Below the pieces are notes generated by a model. It made no database searches and was not told where the DNA came from. It was given only the letters and a program-made list of their open reading frames with translations. Position numbers and translations under genes: made by a program. A stretch of DNA of 64,000 nucleotides from Lingula anatina (lineage: Eukaryota; Brachiopoda; Lingulata; Lingulida; Lingulidae). Below are positions 27,201-35,694 of this stretch, one piece after another. The stretch lies in the NCBI RefSeq assembly GCF_001039355.2, contig NW_019775444.1:325172-389171 (forward strand). Reading direction: 5' to 3'. The stretch's first letter is position 1. The number at the start of each line of letters is the position of its first letter.

Positions 27201-30200
27201 TGATACCTGTATAAAAGTTATGGTGATAGAATTTGGTCTGATTCTTGGATTTTTCCACATACATTTACATTTACATAATATGATAAACTTTTGTAATAGC
27301 ATACAGACAGCTAATAAATAAAGCAATTTACAGGATTAAACAATACTAGGCTTATGATTGTTTGATCTTTTATATTTTCAGAAATCTGAAGAGTGAACGC
27401 ACATCCATCCACAAGAACTTGGTGTTTTCATTGTTCTTTGCTGAAATCATTTTTCTTTGTGGAATACAACAGACTGATCATCCAGTAAGTGAACCATATT
27501 TGGACAAAATGATCAGATAGATAGTAGTGATAAAAATATCAGTTTATAAAATAGTGTCACTGATGTGGCTGATTCTGGTCATAATAGTTGTACATTTTTA
27601 ATAACCAAACTCAATCTCTTGGACACACTGTCATGTGATAAATTTTGGAACTCTATTAATAGTGCTCTCTCTTTGCAACCTGAAAAGTGAAGTTCTTATC
27701 ATTCATTAACAGAGAAAGTATTCAAACATTCAGTCAGAACTTTGCAGTGGAATTTCTGCACCAGGTATTCACCCCCTATTCCTTCAAGGTGAAAAACAAT
27801 CTCATTTTATTTAACTGCTTTCCAGGTTGTGTGTTCAGTTATAGCAGGCTTCCTCCATTTCTTCTTCCTGGCAGCATTTGGTTGGATGTGTCTGGAAGGA
27901 ATCCAGCTCTACTCTATGCTCATTCAAGTGTTTGAAGGCAAGAAGTCAAGACTGGTCTGGTTTTATCTGGCAGGATATGGTGAGTGGTTTTTTACTTTCA
28001 CTGCAGGCATTGATTCTTGCTTGTGTTAAATCTGTGTAGGGATGTCATTGTAGAAATCCAGTGAAATATTTTTGATTTTAAATTTTTATTAAATTTTGAG
28101 ATTATTCATTATTTATGAAACAGCATATTTTGGGTTTATTCCATGATAGTGTATTATCATGATAATATTTTCAAATTTTTTAAAGCTAAACTATTAATAT
28201 TATAAAACTTGGTTATGAGATTCAGCTTTAAGATGTTGATTTAATTACATATTCTAAGAATTTAACTGGACAATTCAATTGCCTGTTATTTGATCAAAGA
28301 TTTAAAAAATATTTTTAGGTATTCCTGCAGTTATAGTAGGCATCTCAGCTGCTGTTGACTACAAAGGCTACGGCACAGATTACTAGTGAGTAAAACTGAA
28401 CAAATTTTTACGATTAATAATATTAGTAGTAGTTGAAGTAGTATGAAATGTTTAATGTACCAGAAGAATACATGTTAATTTTTTAAATTGATGGCATTCA
28501 GTGAGAGTCCCTGCAGAGTTGGATCAATCTACATGGACTGATGGTGTCTATGAGAATGGGTTTAAGACAGTAAAATCAAGTGGTAAACTTAACATATCCA
28601 GCCTGTGCTGGTAAACTTTAAAAGACTAGTAAAGTATACTGCTGAATGTGAAAATGTATCTTGTTTTTTTTTTTTTTTTAATTGTTCAGCTATATTTATA
28701 TTATTTCAGCTGCTGGCTTAGAGCAGACAACTATTTTGTTTGGAGTTTTGTGGCTCCAGTGTGTCTAGTTATCACTGTAAGTATTGCACCAACATATTTA
28801 TTTATTTTTATTATTATTTCTGACATTTGGTAGGAGAGTTTGGGATTGCTCGTTGCTTGATTTATGTTTTTACTTTCAATTCTGAAACTAGATCATTTAT
28901 GATAAAGGACAGTTTGAGCTTGAAACATTATTAACAAATGAAATATTTATTTATTTTCATTTCTTACATAAATCTTAGTTGTTGGCATTATTGGAATTGT
29001 ATAGTGCAAGATAGGGGCATTTTTGGACATCTTTTTCTTTCTAAATCCTGATGCTTAATTGCATGGGATTTACTTTTTACTTTTCATTGAGTTATTATCG
29101 TTAGTAACTGTTTATTTTTTAGGTGAATATAGTAATGCTGAGTATAGCAGTGTACATGATGTGTCGCCATGCTACTACAGCCACCTCCATCAAACACAAG
29201 GAGAAGACCAGGATGGAGAATATCAGGTAATTAGAGAATACAAATAGAAGGATGGGTATAGTAGCTCAAGAGAAATCTAACAGTCAGAATGGTCTTTCTA
29301 GTAATCAAGGGCTTTGTGGTCTATCCATCTTAAGGTTTATCGATCCAATTTTTTAAAAGAAAAAATTGCCCAATATATTCAAATACTGCATTTCTAAAAT
29401 TTGACATACTTATGGGGGGGGATTTGATTTTACTTATATTTCATCAGCATGGCATGTAAAAAAAACACAAAGAGAAAAAATGATATAATGATGTCATTTT
29501 CTCCCCAAGTACAGCCAATTCAATGTTTTACTTACTAGGGATTGGATTAAAGGCTCCATAGTCCTGGTTGTGCTGTTAGGGCTGACCTGGGCCTTTGGGA
29601 TGCTGTACATCAATGAGGAGTCTGTGGTCATGGCCTATGTGTTCACCATCCTCAACAGTCTGCAGGGACTCTTCATCTTCATCTTCCACTGCTTGATGAA
29701 CGAGAAGGTAAATTGTGATGAAAAAATGATGATAATAAAAATGATAATAGTATGATTATCTTCTAAAGGGCATTCCATGAAAATCTCCCATGTGCCTTAC
29801 AACAAACACTAAGATGGTATCAAACTAAAAAAGAAATTTTGAAGCAATCTTACCTAAACTTGCTCAGTTAACTTCAAGATAAAATCAAAATCTGGTAAAA
29901 ATTTGTCATTGTATTTTTGTTAATTCATAGATACCTTCTATTTGGTAGTGGTTAGAAACACTTAAATAACAACTGACTAATTCACAATGATATTTATGTG
30001 TAGTTGGTGAAAACAGGTCTACACTTGGAGCTGTGAAATAGTAGATTGCGGTTGTTGAGACTGGAAACATTGTGGTTGTTACAATCAATTAAAATTGTAT
30101 CAATATCTCAACAGAAACCTCTAAATTTTGAATTCCTTAATTAATTAATGTCAGGTTCAAAAGGAATACAAGAAGTGTGCACGGCGTACAAGATGGCTAC

Positions 30201-32028
30201 CAAACTGTGTAAGGGTGGGATATGGTGGACAGCAGAAACTTTACAATATCTCCACTTCTCCTTCACCGTCCAGCTCTTCCACTGGGCCTGGAAATGTAAG
30301 TCGAATTTTTAAAAAATCTCTTGCATTAAAAAGTGTATTGAGAAGGTCAGTTATAGATACAAAATAATGCTGTTCTTGGTAAATTTATTTCCAAGTATCA
30401 CACCTGCTGTCCTGCAGCATATAATAAAAAAGTTTTTAAACATTTTTGAGTCAGACAGGTGATAATTACTGTCAAAATTTGAAAGAAAATTGTTTGAATA
30501 TATTTCCCAAAACAATCAGAAAAAGACGATTGTTAAGTTCAGAACAGTAAGCTATATATAAGAAAATGTGCATATCTTTTAGAGAAACTAAAATTGCCAA
30601 AACTTGAAAAAAAATATTGGTGTAGGTGAGATATTTGAACTTTGTGTAAAATAATCATAATATATTTTGTTTTTTCCACTGTCCTCTGCTAATGAATATA
30701 TCATTGACTGTGTATTTGCAGTACTGGCAGAAGCTGTGGCCAGGCAAGAAAAGACGTCGCTCCAGTGGTTCCTCTGCCACAGGGAAGTCTAACACTAATA
30801 AGAGTAAGTCTTAGTAGGGTAAAATAGTGTATGTAGGTTGTTCAGACAGATATCCCATGTTCCCCTCTCCCTGTATTGCTCACATATACAAAAGGCTAGG
30901 AGAAATTTGTAAAAGTGAATAAGTTTTCATCTTTTGGTATCTCTTGGCTGCTCTACCACTAAACGTGGATTGTGCTGTGTTGCATTTTTTTGTGTGTGTA
31001 CATGTTAATTTTTTTTTAATAATATTTTTTTAGAACTTTCATTATTGAAGCACTTGTACCAAAAAGATAAATATAAATCCTCTTTAACAAGGGACCTATA
31101 TTATTTGAAAATGTTTTAAAAAGAGTGTAAATGAGTCTTTATTTTGATATATTAATATGTAACTTATATGCTTATTTCAGATCTCGTGGGACAACTCCAC
31201 ATTGTGAATGGCATCACGCCTATTCCTGAGGTGCTCATAGAGGACAGCTATGGAGGAATTAATGGAGATCTCTCCATGGTTGATGCATCAGTGGTGGACT
31301 CTGAACAGGTCACAGATTATTGTCACAATCACATGAGAGAAGATAGAAATGGCCATTATACAGAGAACCCATACATGCAGCCCACGTGTCTACATTACCC
31401 TAGGTGTCAGGAGCGTAGCCAAGTGGATCCAAATGGTCACAGAGTAGATCAAGACAGGCTTTCTAATGCTTCAACAGACAAAGGTGACTATCCGGACTCG
31501 GACTCAAGTGATGATGAAGATCTCAAACACAGATTAAGAGAGGAAAGACCTTTCAGTGAATATGAGGGCAAACCCTTGATTCCTAATGAGGAAGAGGCAC
31601 AAGGGAGACACTTAATTATTAACAATAATAATAATTCACAAAGCTCCCCACGTCCACAACCAAAGAAACTCCTGGGGAAGAGTCTGAGTGATGCCCCGAG
31701 GTCACTCAATGACCTCATGGACAGAGACTTAACAGGGAGTGGAGAATCTGAATCCTTTAAGCGTTCCACTCCTAACTTAAAGTATGTGCCACTGGGGGAG
31801 TCCCCCAACAAAGAGCCAAGTGCCTCTGCACCATCTTCAATGCAAGGGCAGCATAAACACAGCCTGCCGAACTTAGCTAAAACAGAGACTGATTGCCCTC
31901 CTCCGCCATATTGTAGTGAGGAAGGACTGACGTATACTGACAGTTCAACAAGGAGGAAAAGACGTCTGGATTCTGATCCCCAAGTTGTATTCTATAACTC
32001 CAGACATGAGGGGAATTCACAATGTTAG
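3014..32028 (+). CDS. ADGRL-like: Latrophilin-like adhesion G protein-coupled receptor (partial, 5' end outside window)
   Basis: An adhesion GPCR of the latrophilin/CIRL family, expected at the plasma membrane. In vertebrates the family binds teneurins and FLRTs at cell contacts and signals through a tethered agonist. A non-redundant model joins 3014-3205, one of 4913-5016 or 9866-9972, sixteen exons of copy A or copy B, then 30722-30803 and 31181-32028. It gives 1,153 complete codons and a stop, every junction in phase. Residues are numbered from the first complete codon: lectin about 1-98, Thr/Ser/Pro stalk 99-180, HRM about 185-249, GAIN about 250-541 ending in the GPS, seven TM segments about 545-795, tail 796-1153. 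The signal peptide exon is missing on the left. I see no olfactomedin domain, as in invertebrate members. The middle exons occur twice around an N at 21164, probably an assembly effect. Splicing from the end of copy A into the start of copy B would shift the frame. Family assignment is very secure; subtype naming is not. Confidence 0.95.
4913..5016 (+). CDS. Alternative exon 2a: second half of lectin domain (KYL type)
   Basis: 104 bp. It completes the codon from 3204-3205 to give R, then [19 protein letters not shown] and KYLEVEYQC. It contains the canonical DPC and KYL motifs and four cysteines, and leaves in phase 1 at G|GTAAGG. The acceptor used here (ATACCTAG) is weak. A stronger one at 4884-4885 (TTTTTTCCTAG) would add 27 in-frame bases with no stop, so a nine-residue-longer form is possible. 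It alternates with 9866-9972. Confidence 0.88.
6022..6111. repeat. Short inverted repeat (possible mini-MITE)
   Basis: The left arm at 6022-6040 (AACACCCTGAGTATTTGAG) pairs with the right arm at 6093-6111, matching at 16 of 19 positions, with a 52-bp spacer. It could fold as a hairpin. No target-site duplication was established. Confidence 0.6.
6460..6810. mobile_element. MITE-like element with 23-bp perfect inverted ends
   Basis: The ends at 6460-6482 and 6788-6810 are exact reverse complements and contain TTTAAAGGGATAATAACTC. The 351-bp interior has no transposase and includes a perfect 26-bp palindrome at 6636-6661. Repeats beginning AAAGGGA(G/T)ATAACTC are, to my knowledge, frequent in molluscan genomes. 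No clear target-site duplication was seen. Confidence 0.65.
6636..6661. repeat. Perfect 26-bp palindrome
   Basis: Left arm GTTAAAATCTCTT is followed directly by its reverse complement with no spacer. It lies inside the 6460-6810 element and could extrude a cruciform or be an internal element signal. No function is assigned. Confidence 0.9.
7540..8000. repeat. Patch of interspersed TGGTCA/TGACCA hexamers
   Basis: The hexamer TGGTCA, its complement or one-base variants recur many times in both orientations over about 450 bp, for example around 7544-7560, 7601-7640, 7785-7815, 7845, 7918 and 7941-7990. Dispersed subterminal hexamers are typical of some DNA transposons. I could not find the element ends. 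Confidence 0.4.
9866..9972 (+). CDS. Alternative exon 2b: second half of lectin domain (KYI type)
   Basis: 107 bp, acceptor TATTATCACAG, donor G|GTAGGC. It enters and leaves in the same phases as 4913-5016. The peptide is [20 protein letters not shown] followed by KYIEIQYRC, with the four cysteines kept but the loop sequence changed and KYL replaced by KYI. Including both alternative exons adds 211 bp and shifts the frame, so they are probably mutually exclusive. Confidence 0.9.
9973..13233 (+). other. Intron upstream of the stalk exon, entering duplicated block A
   Basis: No coding exon was recognised. Homology to block B starts at 11548. The intron includes a local tandem duplication at 12179-12396. 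Confidence 0.7.
12179..12396. repeat. Two-copy tandem duplication, period 109 bp, private to block A
   Basis: The sequence starting AAACTTGTGG at 12179 recurs with period 109 (CTTGTGG at 12182 and 12291), with small differences. Block B has a single copy at about 21797-21905. It lies in an intron. Confidence 0.9.
13234..13587 (+). CDS. Exon 3A: Thr-rich stalk and start of hormone-receptor motif
   Basis: 354 bp, acceptor TTTGATTTCAG, donor G|GTATAT, phase 1 in and out. It begins with a mucin-like Thr/Ser/Pro segment rich in ACA and ACN codons, probably O-glycosylated, then [15 protein letters not shown] and DCPHKMKG, the first half of the HRM domain. Codon repeats in the Thr tract explain the six-base length difference from copy B. 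Confidence 0.93.
14108..14205 (+). CDS. Exon 4A: end of hormone-receptor motif
   Basis: 98 bp, phase 1 to 0, donor GAC|GTAAGT. It encodes [20 protein letters not shown] followed by C, with the HRM Trp and Cys residues in the expected spacing, and then enters the helical GAIN subdomain A. Confidence 0.93.
14490..14681 (+). CDS. Exon 5A: GAIN domain, helical part
   Basis: 192 bp, phase 0 to 0. The peptide is amphipathic and helical, including [19 protein letters not shown], as in latrophilin GAIN subdomain A. Copy B (23997-24188) differs at two residues (V to A and T to I near the start). Confidence 0.9.
14959..15145 (+). CDS. Exon 6A: GAIN domain, helical part
   Basis: 187 bp, acceptor TTTTTTTTCAG, donor G|GTGAGT, phase 0 to 1. 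It encodes [20 protein letters not shown], then [20 protein letters not shown], matching the family pattern of a Trp-containing helix followed by a leucine-rich helix. Confidence 0.92.
15446..15589 (+). CDS. Exon 7A: GAIN domain, first beta strands
   Basis: 144 bp, phase 1 to 1. It encodes [14 protein letters not shown] and [16 protein letters not shown], typical of the start of the GAIN beta-sandwich. A candidate 19-bp cassette lies in the following intron (15743-15761). Confidence 0.9.
15743..15761 (+). other. Candidate 19-bp cassette microexon (frame-breaking)
   Basis: A good acceptor (TTTCTTTATAG) and a good donor (CAG|GTAAAA) flank 19 bp that would read EYRGTGR after exon 7. Inclusion shifts exon 8 into a frame with an early stop before the GPS. 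The sequence is identical in block B (25248-25266). If used, it would make a truncated ectodomain or trigger decay; it may simply be chance. Confidence 0.3.
15879..16060 (+). CDS. Exon 8A: GAIN beta-sandwich
   Basis: 182 bp, phase 1 to 0, donor AAT|GTGAGT. It encodes [20 protein letters not shown], then [14 protein letters not shown] and [10 protein letters not shown]. This is the classical latrophilin segment with the YxNLxxxL pattern. Confidence 0.94.
16153..16324. mobile_element. MITE-like element in block A
   Basis: The inverted ends are imperfect: CTGGGTAGTGCTAACA on the left, and on the right the complement of CTGGGGTAGCGCTAGCA. They are flanked by the 5-bp direct repeat ATTTG (16148-16152 and 16325-16329). 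The interior has repeated GCCAAAT words and no ORF. The same element at the same site lies in block B at 25658-25830, so it predates the split of the two copies. Confidence 0.75.
16644..16690 (+). CDS. Exon 9A: start of GPS motif
   Basis: 47 bp, phase 0 to 2. It encodes [15 protein letters not shown], the first Cys and Trp of the GPS motif. The intron that follows, inside the GPS, is only 159 bp. Confidence 0.93.
16850..16973 (+). CDS. Exon 10A: GPS motif, cleavage site and tethered agonist
   Basis: 124 bp, phase 2 to 0. It continues [20 protein letters not shown], then [20 protein letters not shown]. The C-x-C-N-H-L-T core predicts autoproteolysis between L and T. The new N terminus TNFAVLM would be the tethered (Stachel) agonist, closely matching vertebrate latrophilins. 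All the GPS cysteines and tryptophans are present. Confidence 0.97.
17339..17442 (+). CDS. Exon 11A: transmembrane segment 1
   Basis: 104 bp, phase 0 to 2. After [10 protein letters not shown] comes the hydrophobic helix [19 protein letters not shown], then TFMVF, corresponding to TM1 of family B2 GPCRs. Confidence 0.96.
17520..17698. mobile_element. MITE inserted in block A only, with 5-bp target duplication
   Basis: A 179-bp element with inverted ends CAGGGGCGGAT, perfect over 11 bp, flanked by ACATC at 17515-17519 and 17699-17703. Block B has the empty site near 27027 with a single TACATC. The interior repeats a GACCGTCTTCCG-like word and has no ORF. The ends resemble hAT-type termini, but the 5-bp target duplication is shorter than the usual 8 bp, so the superfamily is uncertain. 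Confidence 0.85.
17754..17968. mobile_element. Second block-A-only insertion, TTA target duplication
   Basis: A 215-bp segment absent from block B, flanked by TTA at 17751-17753 and 17969-17971. The ends are imperfect inverted repeats sharing TTCTCA and TAGATCGA words. A 3-bp TTA duplication fits a PIF/Harbinger-type MITE. A degraded relative lies at about 19358-19432 and, in block B, 28496-28565. Confidence 0.7.
18274..18376 (+). CDS. Exon 12A: intracellular loop 1 and transmembrane segment 2
   Basis: 103 bp, phase 2 to 0. It encodes [20 protein letters not shown], then [14 protein letters not shown]. The IHKNL motif is conserved across adhesion GPCRs. Confidence 0.96.
18715..18868 (+). CDS. 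Exon 13A: transmembrane segments 3 and 4 start
   Basis: 154 bp, phase 0 to 1. It encodes [20 protein letters not shown], then [18 protein letters not shown] and VWFYLAGYG. The [16 protein letters not shown] core is the signature of the latrophilin group. Confidence 0.97.
19192..19258 (+). CDS. Exon 14A: transmembrane segment 4 and extracellular loop 2 start
   Basis: 67 bp, phase 1 to 2. It encodes [20 protein letters not shown], then YY completed by the next exon, close to latrophilin GVSAAIDYKSYGT. Confidence 0.95.
19624..19690 (+). CDS. Exon 15A: extracellular loop 2 and transmembrane segment 5
   Basis: 67 bp, phase 2 to 0. It encodes [20 protein letters not shown], then IT. The CWL cysteine is the conserved partner of the TM3 disulfide. 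Confidence 0.95.
20020..20123 (+). CDS. Exon 16A: end of transmembrane segment 5 and intracellular loop 3
   Basis: 104 bp, phase 0 to 2. It encodes [20 protein letters not shown], then a basic loop ending in MENIR. Confidence 0.93.
20444..20612 (+). CDS. Exon 17A: transmembrane segments 6 and 7
   Basis: 169 bp, phase 2 to 0. It encodes [20 protein letters not shown], then [20 protein letters not shown] and FHCLMNEK. The LLGLTWAFG and NSLQGxFIFIFH motifs are family B2 landmarks. Confidence 0.97.
20974..21114 (+). CDS. Exon 18A: proximal cytoplasmic tail
   Basis: 141 bp, phase 0 to 0. It encodes [16 protein letters not shown], then a Gly/Ser/Pro-rich piece ending STGPGN. This is the last exon of copy A, 50 bases before the N. 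Its phase 0 end joins correctly to 30722-30803 but not to 22743, the first exon of copy B. Confidence 0.9.
21164..21164. other. Single unknown base marking an assembly join
   Basis: One N interrupts the sequence exactly where block A stops and block B starts. A lone N at the boundary of a near-identical repeat is characteristic of joined contigs and not of a base-call failure. Confidence 0.95.
22743..26479 (+). CDS. Copy B ectodomain exons: stalk, HRM, GAIN and GPS
   Basis: Exons 22743-23090, 23607-23704, 23997-24188, 24455-24641, 24951-25094, 25384-25565, 26150-26196 and 26356-26479 match copy A exons 3-10 in order, phase and, except the first, length. No stop or frameshift is present. Amino-acid differences are few: the Thr tract is two residues shorter and has RR for RI, GQAS replaces GQVS, LAIA replaces LATA, and KDREI replaces KDGDI. 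Such sparse, mild changes fit two alleles. Confidence 0.95.
25658..25830. mobile_element. MITE-like element in block B (same site as 16153-16324)
   Basis: The left end CTGGGTAGCGCTAACA matches the right end more closely than in block A, with the same ATTTG flanks. It is a shared insertion at the same intronic position. Confidence 0.75.
26848..29707 (+). CDS. Copy B seven-transmembrane exons
   Basis: Exons 26848-26951, 27382-27484, 27826-27979, 28319-28385, 28710-28776, 29123-29226 and 29539-29707 correspond one to one with copy A exons 11-17 and have identical lengths. The TM-encoded protein appears identical or nearly so; most differences are silent or in introns. Introns differ by indels, and the two transposons at 17520-17698 and 17754-17968 are absent. 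Confidence 0.95.
30155..30295 (+). CDS. Copy B exon 18: proximal cytoplasmic tail
   Basis: 141 bp, the counterpart of 20974-21114. It is the last duplicated exon; homology between the blocks ends 50 bp beyond it. It joins in phase 0 to the unique exon 30722-30803. Copy B shows V in place of I and a Leu/Val-type change near the SPSPSSSS segment. Confidence 0.92.
30722..30803 (+). CDS. Exon 19: basic/Ser-rich tail segment
   Basis: 82 bp, acceptor TGTATTTGCAG, donor A|GTAAGT, phase 0 to 1. It encodes [20 protein letters not shown], then GKSNTNK. The basic cluster followed by serines is a plausible kinase substrate (inference). It occurs once in the window. Confidence 0.88.
31181..32028 (+). CDS. 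Exon 20: distal cytoplasmic tail and stop
   Basis: 848 bp, acceptor GCTTATTTCAG, phase 1 in, ending at a TAG stop at 32026-32028. The 282-residue segment is hydrophilic and probably disordered. It has an acidic stretch ([10 protein letters not shown]), several Ser-Pro sites and a PPPPY motif (CPPPPYC) that could bind WW domains, and ends GNSQC. The large single tail exon and phase fit the family. Confidence 0.93.
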
Positions 32029-35000
32029 TCCTTCTTTGTCCCTAAAAGTGGCCTTAAGAGACTTATAAATTCAAATATATGGATTTATTCATGCGCTAAT
32101 TTTTTTATGAAGAGAAAAAAAACTTGCTGGTCAAGCTGTCTTTTCCATATTGTATATCAATTAAGATGATATATAGCCATAGTACATTTTAACCAATTAT
32201 GGTATACCTGACGTGTATGTTGATAAATTCTGAAGATTTTTCCTGCTTTATAAATTTTGTTTCAGTACAAAAAGTTTTTATCATAGTCATAGGTATATTT
32301 TAAGTGCCAAATTATCATCATTCAAAGATTTCAGGTGAGGTTTCAAGACAATCAAAATTTGCTAGACAAGTAAAAGTATGTTTTTTAAGGATAAGTAATC
32401 AAACTGCATTCAGTAGGTAGAGTTTACTTTATGTACTTCATTATACTCTGCTGAATTCATAAATATGTTCATTGTATTTTTAAGAAAAAATGCATATTAA
32501 TACATAAACCTATGTGTGGAAAATAGTTTCTGAATACTTACAGCATGCAAAAGCTGTAAAGTTTGAAAGTATGATGAATACATACAACTTATTCTGAGAA
32601 GAGCTTTAAGAAAACTTCTTACAAAAATGTCCTTCATAAATCAGATTTAACATGAGTTTATTCTTGGAAAATCTGACTCGGGGTGAAATGGCAAAGATTA
32701 GCTTCTCAGAGCCACTTTAAGGCTGACATTTGTTTGAAGATGAGTTTATATGCATTAGCTGCTATATGTAAGGAGTGATGCTGTATTTGATCATGTTTGA
32801 TCCATTCATGTTATAAGTGATGTATGTTGACGTGGTATGGTTGGTATTCCAGGAAATGGTATACTAAACATGCTGCCTACCTTGCTGGAATCCTGGAATT
32901 ATGCATATGTCATGTTTACACTGGGACAATTGGGCAACTCTGGTACGATCTAGGAGCGGACATGTTTGTGTTTGCATTTGAAAGATGTTTCACTGGTTGA
33001 TGAATTTAGATACACTGTAAGAACAGTTTAATTTTAGACAAAGCAGTGTAAAATAATATGAAATGTTATAACTGTTTTTTTTTTTATTTTTAACACATAT
33101 AGTGCTAAAATTCTGTCCATAGATTGATATATGCTAGTTAATTTACCTCAACATCAGGTGCAAATTCCGAAGTGCTAAAGGCATTCAAATGGATCATTTC
33201 TCAGCTGGCCAATTCTTGACCCATCAATTGAGACTGGTATAGAAGGCTTATAGGAAAATAGGAAGTACTTAGTACAACTGGATGGCTGATTTTGAATTTT
33301 AATGTCCGTCATCTGTCATGTTAATCCAAGAAGTGTCCTAGGGCAGGGTTTTTTGACAGTCATGGCTGTGTCTGGATGAAGGGCAACGACACCTTTTGAT
33401 ATACAGCCTTCCAGCCGTTTTGGCGATTTTGTCTCAGGCCTATAGGTCACAATTAGGAAAAGTAACTCAGAGATATAACCTCGAGTTGCCTTGTAAACTG
33501 TCCTGTCCCTGGAGGGGGTCTTAAATGTCAGTGTTTGCGGTAAGTCTGGTGTCTAATGACCTACACTGGAAGGCGACGGGATTGTCTTGTTCACCTGAGG
33601 CTTGTCGGACAGAACTTGTATGAAAGATGAAAATTGGCTGTCACCATATTTTTTAAAAAATGAATGTGTGAGTTCTATATTTGAGGGAGTGGAGGCAACT
33701 GTTGCTTCTTAAGTTAAATCTTTCAGATTTTGTTTCTTTTGAAGAATTATTTGTCTAACAAAGAACTTGTCCAGCTTTACTTCTTAATGAAGCAAATTTT
33801 ACTGGTTACAATAGCTTTCTCCTGTGAGACCGCTTCATTTATTTAGAGCTTGCAGTAATGGGCCTTCAGTAAAATATTTTGTCGTTTCTCCATTTTCTAG
33901 AAAACCGCTTAATGATGCTGGGGCGATCTCTTGAGGTAGATTAATTTATATATATATCAAAGCATTCAATAGAAAAAGGTTTGAGCTTAATTTCCTGTTA
34001 CAAACATTGTTGTCCCATTGGAATACTTATTGGTTGTTTCAAAAATGAGTCTTTTGTGCGTAATGTCATCATAGTATTTGGGCAGGTTAGTAAGACGGCA
34101 GCAAGAGGTAAAATTACCCTGAGATTCAGGACCTATCTCATACCGTTAGTTCAGGGCCCTCCCGTACCCTGCGCTTCGGGGCCTATTTTGTACGCTGTAT
34201 ATTTTGTTGCCGGTGGTGACAGTTTGTATTAGGGAAGTGCTGAGACTGGAATGAGCAGACTGGGCACAATGGCAAAGGATGAAAAACTTGTCTGGGCAGC
34301 AAGCCAAACCACTTAACTAATTTCCAGATCTTTTGTTAATCACACCTGGTCGCACCTCACCGATCACACATTCCGCATCCATGATTGACCAGGTGTGTTG
34401 CCGTTTCGTTCCGTTTGTGATTCTTTCTTCCAAGTTTTCTGAATGCCTCTGAGCGATTTTCATGCACTGTCTTGTCAGACACTAGAGGAGCTTCTCTCAC
34501 ACCTACAGATGTAGATGAGTTCATCTGGTGGTATAACTACTATGCAGGATAGGGCACTTTTGTTCTTGTGTAATGTTGTTGGAGCTTCCTTCTTCAAAAT
34601 GCCATTTATATAAACATACCATAATTTTTGCCTGTATGTCGGTATTGAGCCCAAGTAATCATGTTGAATTTAGATCTGTACGTATTGCTAGTAGTAGTGA
34701 AAGAACATTGTTTTGAACGAACGTGCTTAAATGTTATACACTGACGTTTTTCTGACATTGTGAATTCTTTTCAGAGTATTTTCAGTACCAGTTTTGTAAC
34801 GTGACGATAATACGTCACAGACGACCGAGTGTGCACTGCCTTCATGGCACCGTGTACTATTATGTAATATTTTGAACAAAAAAAGGTCAACTTTTCTCAG
34901 ACCTTTTGAATCTCAAAGCTAATCTAGTCAGTTCAATGCCCACTTATCGTGCAGCTCTGTCGTTTGAATTCCCATCGCTTTTTACATAGAAAAAAAGTGC

Positions 35001-35431
35001 TGATAACACACTATAGGTCACAGCAAAAGGTTGAAATTTTAATTTTTGTGTCTGCGTTTTATGTTATTTTACAACAAGCTTTGAAGTTACATGTTTGTAT
35101 TTGTTAAGCAAACCATAGCTTAGTGGTTATAGCTGTTATAATGTTTGGGTATGTGTTTCAGCCTCACGATTACAAAATGTACACTTTTGAATAAGAAGAA
35201 TACAATTTTGTACATTTTAGTCTATTCTGACTTTTTATTTTGAGTATAATTTTTATTTTTATTTTCTATTTTTCGTTGACTATTTGTCCCATACCTCGCC
35301 TGTCAAACTCAACAGATATCTTTTTAATAACTGGTGACGCATATATTGTATACATATACGATGGTGTGGGAGGTCGGAAGTTCCATAGCTAATTACGCTG
35401 CAAATCCGGACACCAGTTTCTTTCGAAGCTC
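32029..35431 (+). other. 3' UTR of the receptor gene and intergenic DNA
   Basis: No coding exon was recognised. The early part is AT-rich as expected for a 3' UTR. I found no convincing AATAAA signal, so the transcript end is not placed. A degenerate repeat lies at 34117-34193. Confidence 0.6.
34117..34193. repeat. Three degenerate copies of a 25-26 bp unit
   Basis: Units begin near 34117, 34143 and 34167. Each has an ACC(C/G) start, a TTC(A/G)GG core and a (A/G/C)CCT tail, and the TTCAGG/CCCTGA words are partly self-complementary. They have diverged. Confidence 0.5.
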
Positions 35432-35527
35432 GTGGGTGTGTGTTCAAAACAAACGTTTCCCACTGTCAATCCCTTCTATCTGAGGACAACGGGCATACAT
35501 TTCAAAAACATTTTCATCAGTTACATC

Positions 35528-35694
35528 ATGTCTTTTAATACGCCCGATGTTTACACTCTTCCCGATATGGCCAAAATATTTGAAGCGTCGCGAAAAGAAC
35601 GACGTACCTACAAAGGTATGCAAGGTATCCTGCATGTAGACGGGATGGATCAGCCCCTTGAACTGACGCGCGTCAACAAGGGTCTGAGTTACAT
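35528..35694 (+). CDS. Possible first coding exon of unknown function
   Basis: An ORF opens with ATG at 35528, codes for about 55 residues of balanced composition (start MSFNTPDVYTLPDMAKIF, end NKGLSYM) and runs exactly into a consensus donor AT|GTAAGT. Without splicing, TAA follows directly after the Met codon. An upstream in-frame ATG at 35432 adds 32 less plausible residues. I do not recognise the peptide. No in-window acceptor was found that continues the frame; joining to 44369 gives an immediate TGA. It could be a leader ORF, an orphan small protein or the first exon of an alternative transcript. Confidence 0.4.

Larger units (their letters stand above)
21166..30345 (+). repeat. Duplicated block B (second copy of receptor exons 3-18)
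   Basis: The block starts two bases after the N at 21164 with the sequence found at 11548, and runs to 30345 before becoming unique. All sixteen exons are intact with the same lengths as copy A, except the stalk exon (348 against 354 bp). It is likely the other haplotype of block A. A genuine recent tandem duplication is the alternative. Confidence 0.95.

Noticed and set aside
11548-30345. Two complete tandem receptor genes
   Set aside because: Neither copy has both the lectin exons and the tail exons, and an N marks the junction. A haplotype join explains all the observations better, though true duplication is not excluded.
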